From Arenicola marina (taxonomy: Eukaryota > Annelida > Polychaeta > Arenicolidae), in assembly GCA_964019135.1 (NCBI GenBank), contig OZ025258.1, positions 35,746,126-35,810,125 on the forward strand: DNA of 64,000 bases, read 5' to 3'. Position 1 is the stretch's first letter, and each line of letters opens with the position of its first letter. The notes beneath the pieces were generated by a model. That model made no database searches. It was not told the origin of the DNA and worked only from the letters and a program-made list of their open reading frames with translations. Both the position numbers and the translations under genes were made by a program. Positions 12,801-27,800 of this stretch are shown piece after piece.

Positions 12801-15800
12801 CGTCAGGCGACTGGGCAACGACTTCATGTCCTTCCATCCCAACAAACCCTTCATGACCTACGTGAGTCTATGTACATGAGGCGAGACGTTATCCATCCCA
12901 ACAAACCCTTCATGACCTACGTGAGTCTATGTACATGAGGCGAGACGTTATCCACCCCAATAAACCCTTCATGACCTACGTGAGTCTATGCACATGAGGC
13001 GAGACGTTATCCATCCCAACAAACCCTTCATGACCTACGTGAGTCTATGTACATGAGGCGAGACGTTATCCATCCCAATAAACCCTTCATGACCTACGTG
13101 AGTCTATGTACATGAGGCGAGACGTTATCCATCCCAACAAACCCTTCATGACCTACGTGAGTCTGTGTACATGAGGCGAGACGTTATCCATCCCAATAGG
13201 CCCTTCATGACCTACGTGAGTCTATGTACATGAGGCGAGACGTTATCCACCCCAATAAACCCTTCATGACCTACGTAAGTCTATGTATATGAGGCGAGAC
13301 GTTATCCATCCCAATAAACCGTTCATGACCTACGTGCGTCTATGTACATGAGGCGAGACGTTATCCATCCAAATAAACCCTTCATGACCTACGTGAGTCT
13401 GTGTACATGAGGCGAGACGTTATCCATCCCAATAAACCCTTCATGACCTACGTGAGTCTATGTACATGAGGCGAGACGTTATCCATCCCAATAAACCTTT
13501 CATGACCTACGTAAGTCTATGTACATGAGGCGAGATATTATCCACCCCAATAAACCCTTCATGACCTACGTGAGTCTATGTACATGAGGCGAGACGTTAT
13601 CCACCCCAATAAACCCTTCATGACCTACGTGAGTCTATGTACATGAGGCGAGACGTTATCTATCCCAATAAACCCTTCATGACCTACGTGCGTCTATGTA
13701 CATGAGGCGAGACGTTATCCATCCCAATAAACCCTTCATGACCTACGTGAGTCTATGTACATGAGGCGAGACGTTATCCATCCCAATAAACCCTTCATGA
13801 CCTACGTGAGTCTATGTACATGAGGCGAGACGTTATCCATCCCAATAAACCCTTCATGACCTACGTAAGTCTATGTATATGAGGCGAGACGTTATCCACC
13901 CCAATAAACCCTTCATGACCTACGTGAGTCTATGTACATGAGGCGAGACGTTATCCATCCCAATAAACCCTTCATGACCTACGTAAGTTTATGTACATGA
14001 GGCGAGACGTTATCCATCCCAATAAACCCTTCATGACCTACGTGAGTCTATGTTCATGAGGCGAGACATTATTCATCCAAATAAACCCTTCATGACCTAC
14101 GTGAGTCTATGTACATGAGGCGAGACGTTATCCACCCCAATAAACCCTTCATGACCTACGTGAGTCTATGTACCTGAGGCGAGACATTATTCATCCCAAT
14201 AAACCCTTCATGACCTACGTGAGTCTATGTAAATGAGGCGAGACGTTATTTATCCCAATAAACCCTTCATGACCTACGTGAGTCTATGTACATGAGGCGA
14301 GACGTTATCCATCCCAATAAACCCTTCATGACCTACGTGAGTCTATGAACATGAGGCGAGACGTTATCCATCCCAATAAACCCTTCATGACTTACGTAAG
14401 TCTATGTACATGAGGCAAGACGTTATCCACCCCAATAAACCCTTCATGACCTACGTGAGTCTATGTACATGAGGCGAGACGTTATCCACCCCAATAAACC
14501 CTTCATGACCTACGTAAGTCTATGTATATGAGGCGAGACGTTATCTAGCTCGGTGTTTAGGCAAGTGTTATAGTTGCTGTGCCGTTGCGTGGAGCGACAT
14601 GCCTTAAATGTGAGCATTTTGGTAGTTAAGGAAAGTAACCTCATATGGGCAGTGTACTTCATCGCAATGTGATACTTTCACAAAATGTAACATTTTAATT
14701 GAATGTGTCATTTTCTTTTCACTGTGCATTCTTGACTGCATGTTAAACTTTCATCGAACGTGTATTTTTTCAATGAATGTGGAGTGTTTATTGAACGTGA
14801 AACATTTATTGAATGTGGAAAGTTAATTGGATCTGAAACTTTTATTGATTATGAAAGTTTTATTGAATGTGAAAGTTTTATTGAATGTGAAAGTTTTATT
14901 GAATGTGAAGGTTTTATTGAATGTGAAAGTTTTATTGAATGTGAAAGTTTTATTGAATATGAAAGTGTTATTGAATGTAATTATATTTTATATAATAAAA
15001 TAGACCCATTGTAGTATTATTAATTATTTATATTTCCTCTCTTTATAGTTTGCCATGCAGCGGTCTAACGGCGAGCCATATGACTCACCCGAGAATAGAA
15101 CCCTCACCCTTGAGGTGGAGCACGTGGGGCCCGATGCCATGACAACTAGTGTCGACGTTCTCCTGCCAGACGATTCCATTATCAAGTTCAAGGTCACACC
15201 GCAGCAATCGGATGAAAAGCTAATAATCAAGGTACATCACTGGTTGATGGTTAATTGTATTACTGTTTTAGTTAGTAATGAGGCGTTATTTCAGACAATA
15301 CGCCAACATATGATTTATACTTTCATTCATTTTGCGTTCCATCGTCTAAACTGACGCGTCCATGCGCGCGTCCATGTTAGGATGCTTGTAGTGATGTTGT
15401 TAGCATATAAATATTGAAATATATATGAACAGGTCTCTCGTGAGTAAGAATGCATGCATGTCTTCCCTATCCAAATCTTTAGACGATGATATGATAGATG
15501 TGTGCTGAGATAAACCGATCTTGCAATATTCTATGAATTTTTTTCGCATAAACTGTAGTCAAATTTTACCGTCAGAGGTTACAAATCGAATCTTTCCCAG
15601 ACCTGGTGCCGTATTCATAATCCTCTCTTAAAATAGACACGAAAAGTGCATTTCGTCTTGGCCTCACCAGGTCTGTTCTTTGTGCTCATGCTCATGATTA
15701 ATAAATCCTCAATATAATTTTAGCACTATCTTAATTCAGAAAATCTACTTCTTGGGTGACTACTTAAATATTTTGAACCCGATAATCGCTCGAAAAATCT

Positions 15801-18800
15801 TCCACTTAGCGCTAAGTCTAGTGGCGCAGCGTAAGTGGCGATTATGAATACGGCCCCTGGTGCCACAATGGGCCGCAGTAAGTACCTAGTGAGTGGCGGG
15901 AATATGGCTGTACATGTCCATGTATGGTGTACCTCTATGTTAATCTGTGTCCCTCAGGCGTACCACCCGCAGTCTGGCAGCGAGGCCCAATACACAGCTT
16001 ACCGCTACTACAGCCAGAATGGCCACTACCTGTCCCTGACCACCCCCTCCACGACCATGTCCCAGGTGAATATGGGAGGGTTCCCAGTGATTCTGCTTCA
16101 TGTTACACTCTGCAGAATTAATCCGCAGAATTAATTAATTAAAACAGGCGACAGTTATGCTTTAAGGCTGTCGTGTGTGAAGCCATGTAAAAAGTGCCCT
16201 TTCAAAAGGTGCATTCTACATCTTGTTGTTGTTCAATGACACAGATTGATATGTGACACAAACAAGTATGGATGACGATAAGCATAGATTATGCACATTA
16301 TTTAAAGGACATAATCTGTATTGAATTAATACACGTTAACTATTAATAATGTCCAAGCCTTTCACTTCAGTTGTTTCACATTCACTGATCATGAACGAGA
16401 TTATCTTTCTTTTGGCTAATCGGTTGTCGTTATTTCGTTATGCTTTCCAGACGAATACATACATCGTTTTCACTGTGAGAACCAATTTCTTCACCACGGA
16501 GGCGTTTTACATTGTAAGATAATACCTACAATTCATCTTGATGTCTCATTATACAGAAACCAAAATAACATGTGTTTTCCTGATTGGGTGACTTGTTCAT
16601 TATTTCTATTGCCTAAATGGTTGCATAGATGAGGAATCAAAGAAATATGGGGACGTACTTGAAGTAACATAGTACTATATCATGAATGGCGTTTTCTACC
16701 CAATTCTATAACTTATGAGTCATGAGAGCGACAACAAACTGTCTGGGTGTACTGCTGTTTATCGTTCATATATAACAAAGACAAGGCCTGATTTTAATTG
16801 TAGGGGCATCTCAGCGTAGCGGCCTCCACCTTAATAGTAGCAGGGTACACATGCGGAGTGTCGATCTGTGACACGTGAATAATTGCTTTTGAATAACGCC
16901 CATACATAAACACACATTCTTCAATCCCTGACGTACGTCTGAGTACGCCCTGATGTTCAGTAACGAGAACAAGACAGTAGAGCCTCTCACACATCGCATA
17001 GCCCCGAGGAGTATTGCTACACACGCATTATAATCTAGGTAACTGCGAACAATGAAGTGCAGATAGCCAACCAGCTGACGATGAACTCGCAGCAGAAGAC
17101 GTTCTCCGTGGCTCTGTCCCGCAGCATGGTGCCCAGAGCCCACGTGGTCGTGTACGCCATGGTGGAGGGCGAGGTCATCATGGACGGCATGACCTTCTTC
17201 GTCAGGGACTCCAAGATAACCAATGTACGTCCAGGCTGCAGTACATTACACTGCAACTTTTATTCCATCTCAGTAATAATAGTCTCTGTGACATCAATGA
17301 ATAAGACGAAAGTTGCACGAAATAGAGTTATATTTGATGTTTTACAATGTTCGATATGTGCAGGTAGCTAAGGAGCATGCAGTACTTACTTGCCTGCCGA
17401 CATCTTGACAAATGATCCACTGTTGAAAGTCTTCATTGCACATATAATACACTCCATCGTCATGCACTCATAATGAATCAAACGTTCTCTGGTTAGACAA
17501 CTAGATTTAATTTTTTGATAAACGGATTGCCAATATTTTGACTAATCTACAGTGTTTTTGACCGTTCCATTTGTTTCTTGACGACAGGCGTCCCTCGTTG
17601 CGAACTTCGGCAAGGACCTTATCGGGGATACAGTTGAATTCCTGGGGTATGACAGAAAGGGGGCATTCATGTTCCTGGGGTGCGAGCAATGGGAGTGGTA
17701 TAGAAGAGGGGCGAACACACACATCACAGAGAAAAAGGTAAGTCTTCATCAAGCAAATCAGTTTAATTCTTGTTAATTTATGCAAAATGGTCGCATCGCA
17801 TTATCTTTACAAGTATTCTTCGCAAGTATTCTTGTCATGTCACTCTTATTTGATCATTTTTTTAAGTAAATTATTTTTATTTTGTTTATTTAATGTTAGT
17901 GATACAAACGATTGTATCTGTAAGTGGGGGGCAAGGTTTGATGAGCTAAGTTACTCATCCTAATATATTATTTCAATTATTTCTTTGTTAAAGCTTGATT
18001 ATAATAAAACATATCCTTACGGAACCTACATTCAGTTCTTTCACAAAAAGTCATCAACACCATATATTATTTTTACAGGTTCTAGAAGATTTGTGGGGTT
18101 ATGACGAGCCAAACCAGGCTCCCTACCAACAGATGTGGTACCACAACAACCCGAGCTGGGATAGCAGCGTCTTCTTCCTGGCAGAAACCAATGGGCTGGA
18201 CCCTTACTCCACGCTTTGGGTGCGTCAGCTATCATAACAAAGGAGGCGTTCACAGTGAAATGCGTTTTAGCGTCTTTTTTGTTAATTTCTTGGCATTTTA
18301 TGTTGTGATAAGAGGAACCGATGGCAATGATTTCAACCCTGGGCGGCATCGGCAGCTTTGGGAATAACCTGATTTATTGAGGATTAATATTTCATGATTT
18401 CACATAGCCGTGTTATTGTTGATCGATTATAGTAAGCGCTTTAACGGTTAGCAATCGTCAATAACGACATTATGTCTACTTGTAGAGTTCTGGATTGCTG
18501 GTAATGACGGATATGCGCGTGTCTTTTGCACAAGGTAAAGCGCCCGGAGTCTCTTCATTAATATACTGGCATCTATATGATATCGTGATCGTTGTGCTTA
18601 TTGAGTAAACCCTAATTTATTCACAGTAATTCATAGTAATTCATAGTAAATAGAAATTAAGCCACCCTGTTTCGCATATTCCTTAATTGCTTCGAGTTGA
18701 TATATATATCATTTGATTACATCTAAATTTAGAGCAATGTATCCTCGGAAATTGAGTTGGAACTGACGGCATGTATGCTGGTAAAAACATGCAAAAAACC

Positions 18801-21800
18801 AACAGACACAAACTGAACAATATCACGTCGTTTGTTACCATATAAATGACCAATAATATATGTTTGTTTGCGTGCATCTCGCATTGTAACTCGTTTGTAT
18901 TGATCTTTGTTTGGCTAGGGGAGGAGATCGTGTGTAACGCCACCCAAGGTCTGGGGATGTGTATGGACGGCTCGTGTTACGAGCTCGCCAAGCGCTGTGA
19001 TGGCTTCCCTGACTGTCCGGACGGCTATGACGAAGCGGCCTGTGAGTACACAGACACCCATGGCATGTATGTCATGGCAATCACCCCACAGACACCCATG
19101 GCATGTATGTCACGGCAATCACCCCACAGACACCCATGGCATGTATGTCCCCGTAATCATCCCACAGACACCCATGGCATGTGTGTCACGGCAATCACCC
19201 CACAGACACCCATAGCATGTATGTCCCCGTAATCACTCCACAGACACCCATGGCATGTATGTCACGGCAATTACCCCACAGACACCCATGGCATGTATGT
19301 CACGGCAATCACTCCACAGACATCCATGGCATGTATGTCACGGTAATCACTCCACAGACACCCATGGCATGTATGTCACGGCCATCACTCCACAGACACC
19401 CATGGCATGTATGTCACGGCAATCACCCCACAGACACCCATGGCATGTATGTCACGGCAATCACTCCACAGACACCCATGGCATGTATGTCACGGCAATC
19501 ACTCCACAGACACCCATGGCATGTATGTAACGGCAATCACCCCACAGACACCCATGGCATGTATGTCACGGCAATCACTCCACAGACACCCATGGCATGT
19601 ATGTCACGGCAATCACTCCACAGACACCCATGGCATGTATGTCACGGCAATCACCCCACAGACACCCATGGCATGTATGTCCCGGTAATCACCCCACAGA
19701 CATCCATGGCATGTATGTCACGGCAATCACCCCACAGACACCCATGGCATGTATGTCACGGCAATCACCCTACAGACACCCATGGCATGTATGTCACGGC
19801 AATCACTCCACAGACATCCATGGCATGTATGTCACGGTAATCACTCCACAGACACCCACGGCATGTATGTCACGGCAATCACCCCACAGACACCCATGGC
19901 ATGTATGTCACGGCAATCACCCCACAGACACCCATGGCATGTATGTCACGGCAATCACCCTACAGACACCCATGGCATGTATGTCACGGCAATCACCCCA
20001 CAGACACCCATGGCATGTATGTCACGGCAATCACTCCACAGACATCCATGGCATGTATGTCAGGCAATCACCCCACAGACACCCATGGCATGTATGTCAC
20101 GGCAATCGCCCCACAGACACCCATGGCATGTATGTCACGGCAATCACTCCACAGACACCCATGTCATGTATGTTACGGCAATCACCCTACAAACACCCAT
20201 GGCATGTATGTCACGGCAATCACTCCACAGACACCAATGGCATGTATGTTACGGCAATCACCCCACAAACACCCATGGCATGTATGTCACGTCAATCACC
20301 CCACAGACACCCATGGCATGTATGTCACGGCAATCACCCCACAGACACCCATGGCATGTATGTCACGGCAATCACCCCGCAGAAACCCATGGCATGTATG
20401 TCACGGTAATCACTCCACAGACACCCATGGCATGTATGTCCCGGTAATCACCCCACAGACACCCATGGCATGTATGTCACGGCAATCACCCCACAGACAC
20501 CCATGGCATGTATGTCACGGCAATCACTCCACAAACACCAATGGCATGTATGTTACGGCAATCACCCCACAAAAACCCATGGCATGTATGTCACGGCAAT
20601 CACTTCACAGACACCCATGGCATGTATGTTACGGCAATCACCCCACAAACACCCATGGCATGTATGTCACGGCAATCACTCCACAGACACCAATGGCATG
20701 TATGTCACGTCCATCACCCCACAGACACCCATGGCATGTATGTCACGGCGATCACCCCACAGACACCCATGGCATGTATGTCACGGCAATCACCCCACAG
20801 ACACCCATGGCATGTATGTCACGGCGATCACCCCACAGACACCCATGGCATGTATGTCACGGCAATCACCCCACAGACACCCATGGCATGTATGTCACGG
20901 CAATCACCCCACAAACACCCATGGCATGTATGTCACGGCAATCACCCCACAAACATCCATGGCATGTATGTCCCGGTAATCACCCCACAGGCACCCATGG
21001 CATGTATGTCACGGCAATCACTCCACAGACACCCATGGCATGTATGTCACGGCAATCACTCCACAGACACCCATGGCATGTATGTCACGGCAATCACTCC
21101 ACAGACACCCATGGCATCTTTGTAACGGTAATCACTCCACAGACACCCATGGCATGTATGTCACGACAATCACCCCACAGACACCCATGGCATGTATGTC
21201 CCGGTAATCACCCCACAGGCACCCATGGCATGTATGTCACGGTAATCACCCCACAGACACCCATGGCATGTATGTCACGGCAATCACCCCACAAACACCC
21301 ATGGCATGTATGTCACGGCAATCACCCCACAAACATCCATGGCATGTATGTCACGGTAATCACCCCACAGACACCCATGGCATGTATGTCACGTCCATCA
21401 CCCCACAGACACCCATGGCATGTATGTCACGGCAATCACCCCACAAACACCCATGGCATGTATGTCACGGCAATCACCCCACAGACACCCATGGCATGTA
21501 TGTCACGGCAATCACCCCACAAACACCCATGGCATGTATGTCACGGCAATCACCCCACAAACATCCATGGCATGTATGTCCCGGTAATCACCCCACAGCC
21601 ACCCATGGCATGTATGTCACGGCAATCACTCCACAGACACCCATGGCATGTATGTCACGGCAATCACTCCACAGACACCCATGGCATGTATGTCACGGCA
21701 ATCACTCCACAGACACCCATGGCATCTTTGTACGGTAATCACTCCACAGACACCCATGGCATGTATGTCACGGCAATCACCCCACAGACACCCATGGCAT

Positions 21801-24800
21801 GTATGTCCCGGTAATCACCCCACAGGCACCCATGGCATGTATGTCCCGGCAATCACCCCACAGACACCCATGGCATGTATGTCACGGCAATCACCCCACA
21901 AACACCCATGGCATGTATGTCACGGCAATCACCCCACAAACATCCATGGCATGTATGTCACGGTAATCACCCCACAGACACCCATGGCATGTATGTCGCG
22001 TCCATCACCCCACAGACACCCATGGCATGTATGTCACGGCAATCACCCCACAAACACCCATGGCATGTATGTCACGGCAATCACCCCACAGACATCCATG
22101 GCATGTATGTCACGGCAATCACCCCACAGACATCCATGGCATGTATGTCACGGTAATCACCCCAAAGACACCCATGGCATGTATGCCACGGTAATCACTC
22201 AACAGACACCCATGGCATGTATGTCACGGCAATCACTCCACAGACACCCATGGCATGTATGTCACGGCAATCACTCCACATGCACCCATGGCATGTATTT
22301 CACGGTAATCACTCCACAGACACCCATGGCATGTATGTCACGGTAATCACTCCACAGACACCCATGGCATGTATGTCACGGCCATCACTCCACAGACACT
22401 CATGGCATGTATGTCACGGCAATCACTCCACAGACACCCATGGCATGTATGTCACGGCAATCACGCCACAGACAACCATGGCATTTATGTCACGGTAATC
22501 ACTCAACAGACACCCATGGCATGTATGTCACGGCAATCACTCCACATGCACCCATGGCATGTATGTCACGGCAATCACTCCACAGACACCCATGGCATGT
22601 ATGTCACGGCAATCACTCCACAAGTAGCCTGATATAATATGAAGACAATTACAGGCGCTTATGTCTGATTAAATCCCCGCGTACGGCATCGAAACTATGA
22701 GGAATCATGCAGTTATCAAGACACTTTTCCAATATTTTCTTTCTATTGTCTTTGGCACTGGCTTGGGAAATAGTCGGATTATGGTTAACCCCATCATTAA
22801 CCAGAGAAAACGGCCCACATCTGTGGGGTGTGTGATGGCTGGACACATGAACAGTCCCAGAGTGATTTGCTAAGCCGTAACAGCTGCATACATACGATTT
22901 ACCCGCGCCGTACAACTCTCGCCATGATGCCGTCATAACGTGACCTACGATAACGGGCCCAAGTTTTAAACCATGGAAGTGATCAGCCTCCGCTCAGACG
23001 TGGAACAAGGTGGTAGATGCGTTAGTGCTTCAGTCATGACCTGACCATTTATCAACAAAAAGACTGTTTGTTTATAATGGCAACATGAATATCTTGGAAA
23101 GATTAGGATTAGCCCCTGAAAGTAATACGGGATACAATACAACGATCCTGGTTTGTGGCATTAAGAGTATACATGTTGCTGGCGTGGTTTAAGGTGTATA
23201 TCACGGCGATATAAACACCAGGACCCGGTTTTTGGAGAAGTACGCTTATATAAACTCGACACAATCCCATTTTCTGCCGCGTGTTATTTGTTTTATTACT
23301 TTAATTATTTAATTATCATGATCATTATTATATTTTACTCCCCACTGTACTCCTTATTGGCACATTTTCGACGGAATTACCACATTGTGTGTCCATATAC
23401 TTACTGGATTGGTATATTCTCATACCACCAAACCTGTCCAACCAATATTCTCGCAGGTCCAGTGTTAGATCCCCCGAGGAACAAACCCAGCGCTGAGAAT
23501 TCCGTGGCCGGCTTCTACCAGTTGTTTGAGGATGCCACGTGGGCATTCGGTACAAGATACGTTAAGTATGTATGTTAGCCTTCCCGGCTTCCTGCCTTTT
23601 GCTTTACTTCTAACTATTTCTCAAGCAAAGGTATAGCATCGACAGAGGTATTTAAAGGGCTGATTTCGTCCAGTTACTTTACTACTTTGATTAACAAATG
23701 AAGTCATTTCATTGATAAGCTTGTATTTGCTTGTGATTAGATTGTGCCCTTAATATTGGTTTACCTGTGACGTAAGTTGCTCATTTCGTGCTCCGCATAA
23801 TATAACTGTCATATTATAATATATATTGTTTTAAACTTTGATTATAATATATACTTTTTAATGTGATGACTATAATATATATTGTTATATTATCATATAT
23901 ATTGTCATAGTATAATATATATTGACATATTATAATATATACTTTTAATACTATGACTATAATATATAATATAATATTTTCATATATATTGTCATATTAT
24001 AATAGATTCTATATATTGTCATATTATAATATATATTGTCATATTATAATATATAGTCATATTATAATATACATTGTCATATTATAATACACATTTTCAT
24101 AATATAGTATATGTTGTCATATTATAATTTATGTTTCTTCATATTATAACATAATGCTTTCAAATTGTCATATTACTTACTGGTATATTGTTTGAAGCCG
24201 ATAGGTGACCGTTTCCTCTATGTTTGGTGTGTGTGTCGTACTTGCAGTCCCCGCAGTTACAAGGCTAACAATGACGGGGTGGATGGAATGACAGAGCTGA
24301 CGTTGGGCATGCCCACCTCCAACAACTTCTATGTCGTCCACGCCTTCTTCATGCATCCCACAGACGGCATGAGCATCTCACAAAACACGATCGAGGTGAG
24401 ACCATTATTAGACCATTGATTATCTGGGCTGGTATGAGCTTGAATCGTTTTTGTTGTATCAGAACCATCAGACCTGGAGTACCGTAGAACCGCCGTTGCG
24501 TGTTTATGGGGTGTGCAGTCGGTCAGACCTGGAGTACCGTAGAACCGCCGTTGCGTGTTTATGGGGTGTGCAGTCGGTCAGACCTGAAGTACCGTAGAAC
24601 CGCCGTTGCGTGTTTATGCGGTGTGCAGTCGGTCAGACCTGACGTACCGTAGAACCGCCGTTGCGTGTTTATGGGGTGTGCAGTCGGTCAGACCTGAAGT
24701 ACCGTAGAACCGCCGTTGCATGTTTATGCGGTGTGCAGTCGGTCAGACCTGAAGTACCGTAGAACCGCCGTTGCGTGTTTATGTGGTGTGCAGTCGGTCA

Positions 24801-27800
24801 GACCTGGAGTACCGTAGAACCGCCGTTGCGTGTTTATGCGATGTGCAGTCGGTCAGACCTGGAGTACCGTAGAACCGCCGTTGCGTGTTTATGCGGTGTG
24901 CAGTCGGTCAGACCTGGAGTACCGTAGAGCCGCCGTTGCGTGTTTATGCGGTGTGCAGTCGGTCAGACCTGGAGTACCGTAGAACCGCCGTTGCGTGTTT
25001 ATGCGATGTGCAGTCGGTCAGACCTGGAGTACCGTAGAACCGCCGTTGCGTGTTTATGCGGTGTGCAGTCGGTCAGACCTGGAGTACCGTAGAACCGCCG
25101 TTGCGTGTTTATGCGGTGTGCAGTCGGTCAGACCTGGAGTACCGTAGAACCGCCGTTGCGTGTTTATGCGGTGTGCAGTCGGTCAGACCTGCAGTACCGT
25201 AGAACCGCCGTTGCGTGTTTATGCGATGTGCAGTCGGTCAGACCTGCAGTACCGTAGAACTGCCGTTGCGTGTTTATGGGGTGTGCGGTCGGTCAGACCT
25301 GGAGTACCGTAGAACCGCCGTTGCGTGTTTATGTGGATCTAGGGTGCCTTGGCGGTCGGTCTCCCGGGGCTTACATTAGAACGCATTACAACGCAACGAC
25401 GGCTTATAGGATATCCTAATAGGATCTATATATACATAGATATGACCGTCGAGGTGAGCATCTGCCAACGAGTGTGGGAGACATATAGCCAAATCGTTCA
25501 TTTACGTTCCCTATTGCCATCAGATGGGCACGGGGGGGGGGGGTGGTCCCTAGATCAGTTGGTAAGCTGGTTGGGCTGCAGGGCATGAGCACCCATAGTT
25601 GCACGTGCATCTGGTGCACGTGCACGTGCAAGTTTTATTCAACCCCATTTAACTTCTCACGTTCCCGAAAGATTGTGGGGTCCAGTTTTGCCTTCATAGG
25701 CACAAAATCGGCCTAAAAGACAACATTACTTTCTCAGACTGGCACGACGTCGACGATGTTTGCCAACTGCGAGGCCCCAGCGACCATCCGGCGGGGAGAG
25801 CAGGTCGGAATCCGCTGTGCCATCTTCAGCTACTGGGATCAGCACATGGAGGTGGGTGGGTCCTGGAGCTGGCGGCCTCGGCTTGATGGCATGATGGATG
25901 TGGGGGCCACTCCCCTGCAGTTACCACGTGGCTCGCTATATGCACATGCATACTACTAGACAAAAACATGAACCCGATTTCGTATCGAATGGTCAATTAA
26001 CGGTCTATGAGTCACAGGCTGGTGGAAAACGTTGCCACATTGTACAATAATGCACACTTCTATACATTTTCAAAAGAACTTCTATAGAGTTCTATAAAAT
26101 GCTTTGCTAAGGGACCTGGGATCAACAATGGCAAAATTTAATATATTATGGATTAGCCAAGGACATATATACTAATTGCCCGTCATTTTTACTCAGTGTT
26201 TTAGTCAAGATTATTTATATATAAAGGCCGACGGCGCTCAGATAACGCTTTCATGACCTCCGCAGCCAACTGTTAGATACCATCTTTTATTTCGTATGTG
26301 CCATGCGGTCACTATTTGCTATGTCATCTTTATAAGTGAGATATATCAATAATGTATATGAAAAACTGGAATAGATAATACGGGCAAAAATTTGTTTCAT
26401 TAAGATTGATTGATATAAAGTGGAATGATACCTATAATATGATGGGTATTAACATATAACGGACACATATTTCCATCACGAAATTTTTCATAGGAGCTTT
26501 GCTTCATTACTTGATCTTACGTATCATATCGGGCATGCCATCTTCAACAGTTGTGTTTGTACCGGGGAGTTTACTAAATCTAGCATGGTCCATCCTCCTT
26601 TTGTCCAGGCGATGATCACTCTGCATGGGTCTGATGACTATGAGTTTGTGATCGTGGAGGAGTATGGCATAGTGAGCTCCTACACACCGCGCACCTCACA
26701 CGGAGACGTCCAAGTCATGCTGTCCGTAAGTATTGCTATCATTATAGGACAGCACGCTCCCAACAGAGGGTGCTCCGTTATGCCACTAGATGGCGCCCAT
26801 GTCTACCCCGGGTAACAACACTACGAATTTCTCCGACTTTTTTGGCATCGAATATATCATTGTCCTACCTAACGATATCGTTATAGACATGCACATGTAT
26901 CTATTTGCTTTTGAGTGTTTTGGGGTCTTCGAATGAAAGGTCAGAATGAGTCACGCCCCGCTATATTTTCACATAATTTAAAACAAGATAACGTCAACAC
27001 ACCGCTTGGATCAGCTTAGGTGCATACACCCAGGACATAGTATCGGTAGAGGGAACATTGACTGTTAGAGTAACTGGGCTGTAAGACTAGCTTTGTGGAG
27101 ACGCCATGCAGGTTATGCTAGGATTCAGCCCCTGACGGCCTGCCAACGTTCATGCGAATAGGAACGTATAGGCTCGTGCAGAACGTGTGTGGCTCTTGAA
27201 GCGTAATAATGAGCATCACTACCGCCACCGCCATCTACCGAACATACCATTCGAGCAAGATTACTGACGTCATGCATACAACCAACACATACATTCATAA
27301 CGTCATGCATACAAGCCACACATACATTTATAACGTCATGCATACAAGCCACACATACATTTATAACGTCATGCACACAACCAACACATACATTCATAAC
27401 GTCATGCATACAAGCCACACATACATTTATAACGTCATGCATACAAGCCACACATGCATTCATAACGTCATGCATACAACCAACACATACATTTATAACG
27501 TCATGCATACAACCAACACATACATTTATAACGTCATGCATACAACCAACACATACATTCATAACGTCATGCATACAAGCCACACATACATTTATAACGT
27601 CATGCAAACAACCAACACATACATTTATAACGTCATGCATACAACCAACACATACATTTATAACGTCATGCAAACAACCAACACATACATTTATAACGTC
27701 ATGCATAAAACCAACACATACATTTATAACGTCATGCATACAAGCCACACATACATTCATAACGTCATGCATACAAGCCACACATACATTTATAACGTCA

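Larger units (their letters stand above)
16066..18078 (+). other. Introns 12-15 (short, array-free)
   Basis: The introns between exons 12 and 16 are 385, 525, 363 and 341 bases of unique sequence, interrupted only by the listed exons. They contain no tandem array, unlike most other introns of this gene. Confidence 0.65.

Noticed and set aside
19181..22637. Several long open frames (up to 637 codons) of MACMSRQSPHRHPWHVCHGN type
   Set aside because: They are different frames of the same 38-bp minisatellite, lying in intron 18 between two exons whose phases join a split LDLa Cys codon.
22649..22936. 95-codon minus-strand frame with Cys/His residues as a zinc-finger gene
   Set aside because: Cys and His spacing does not match a standard zinc finger, no flanking transposon or promoter signal was seen, and it lies in an intron. 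Left as unassigned.
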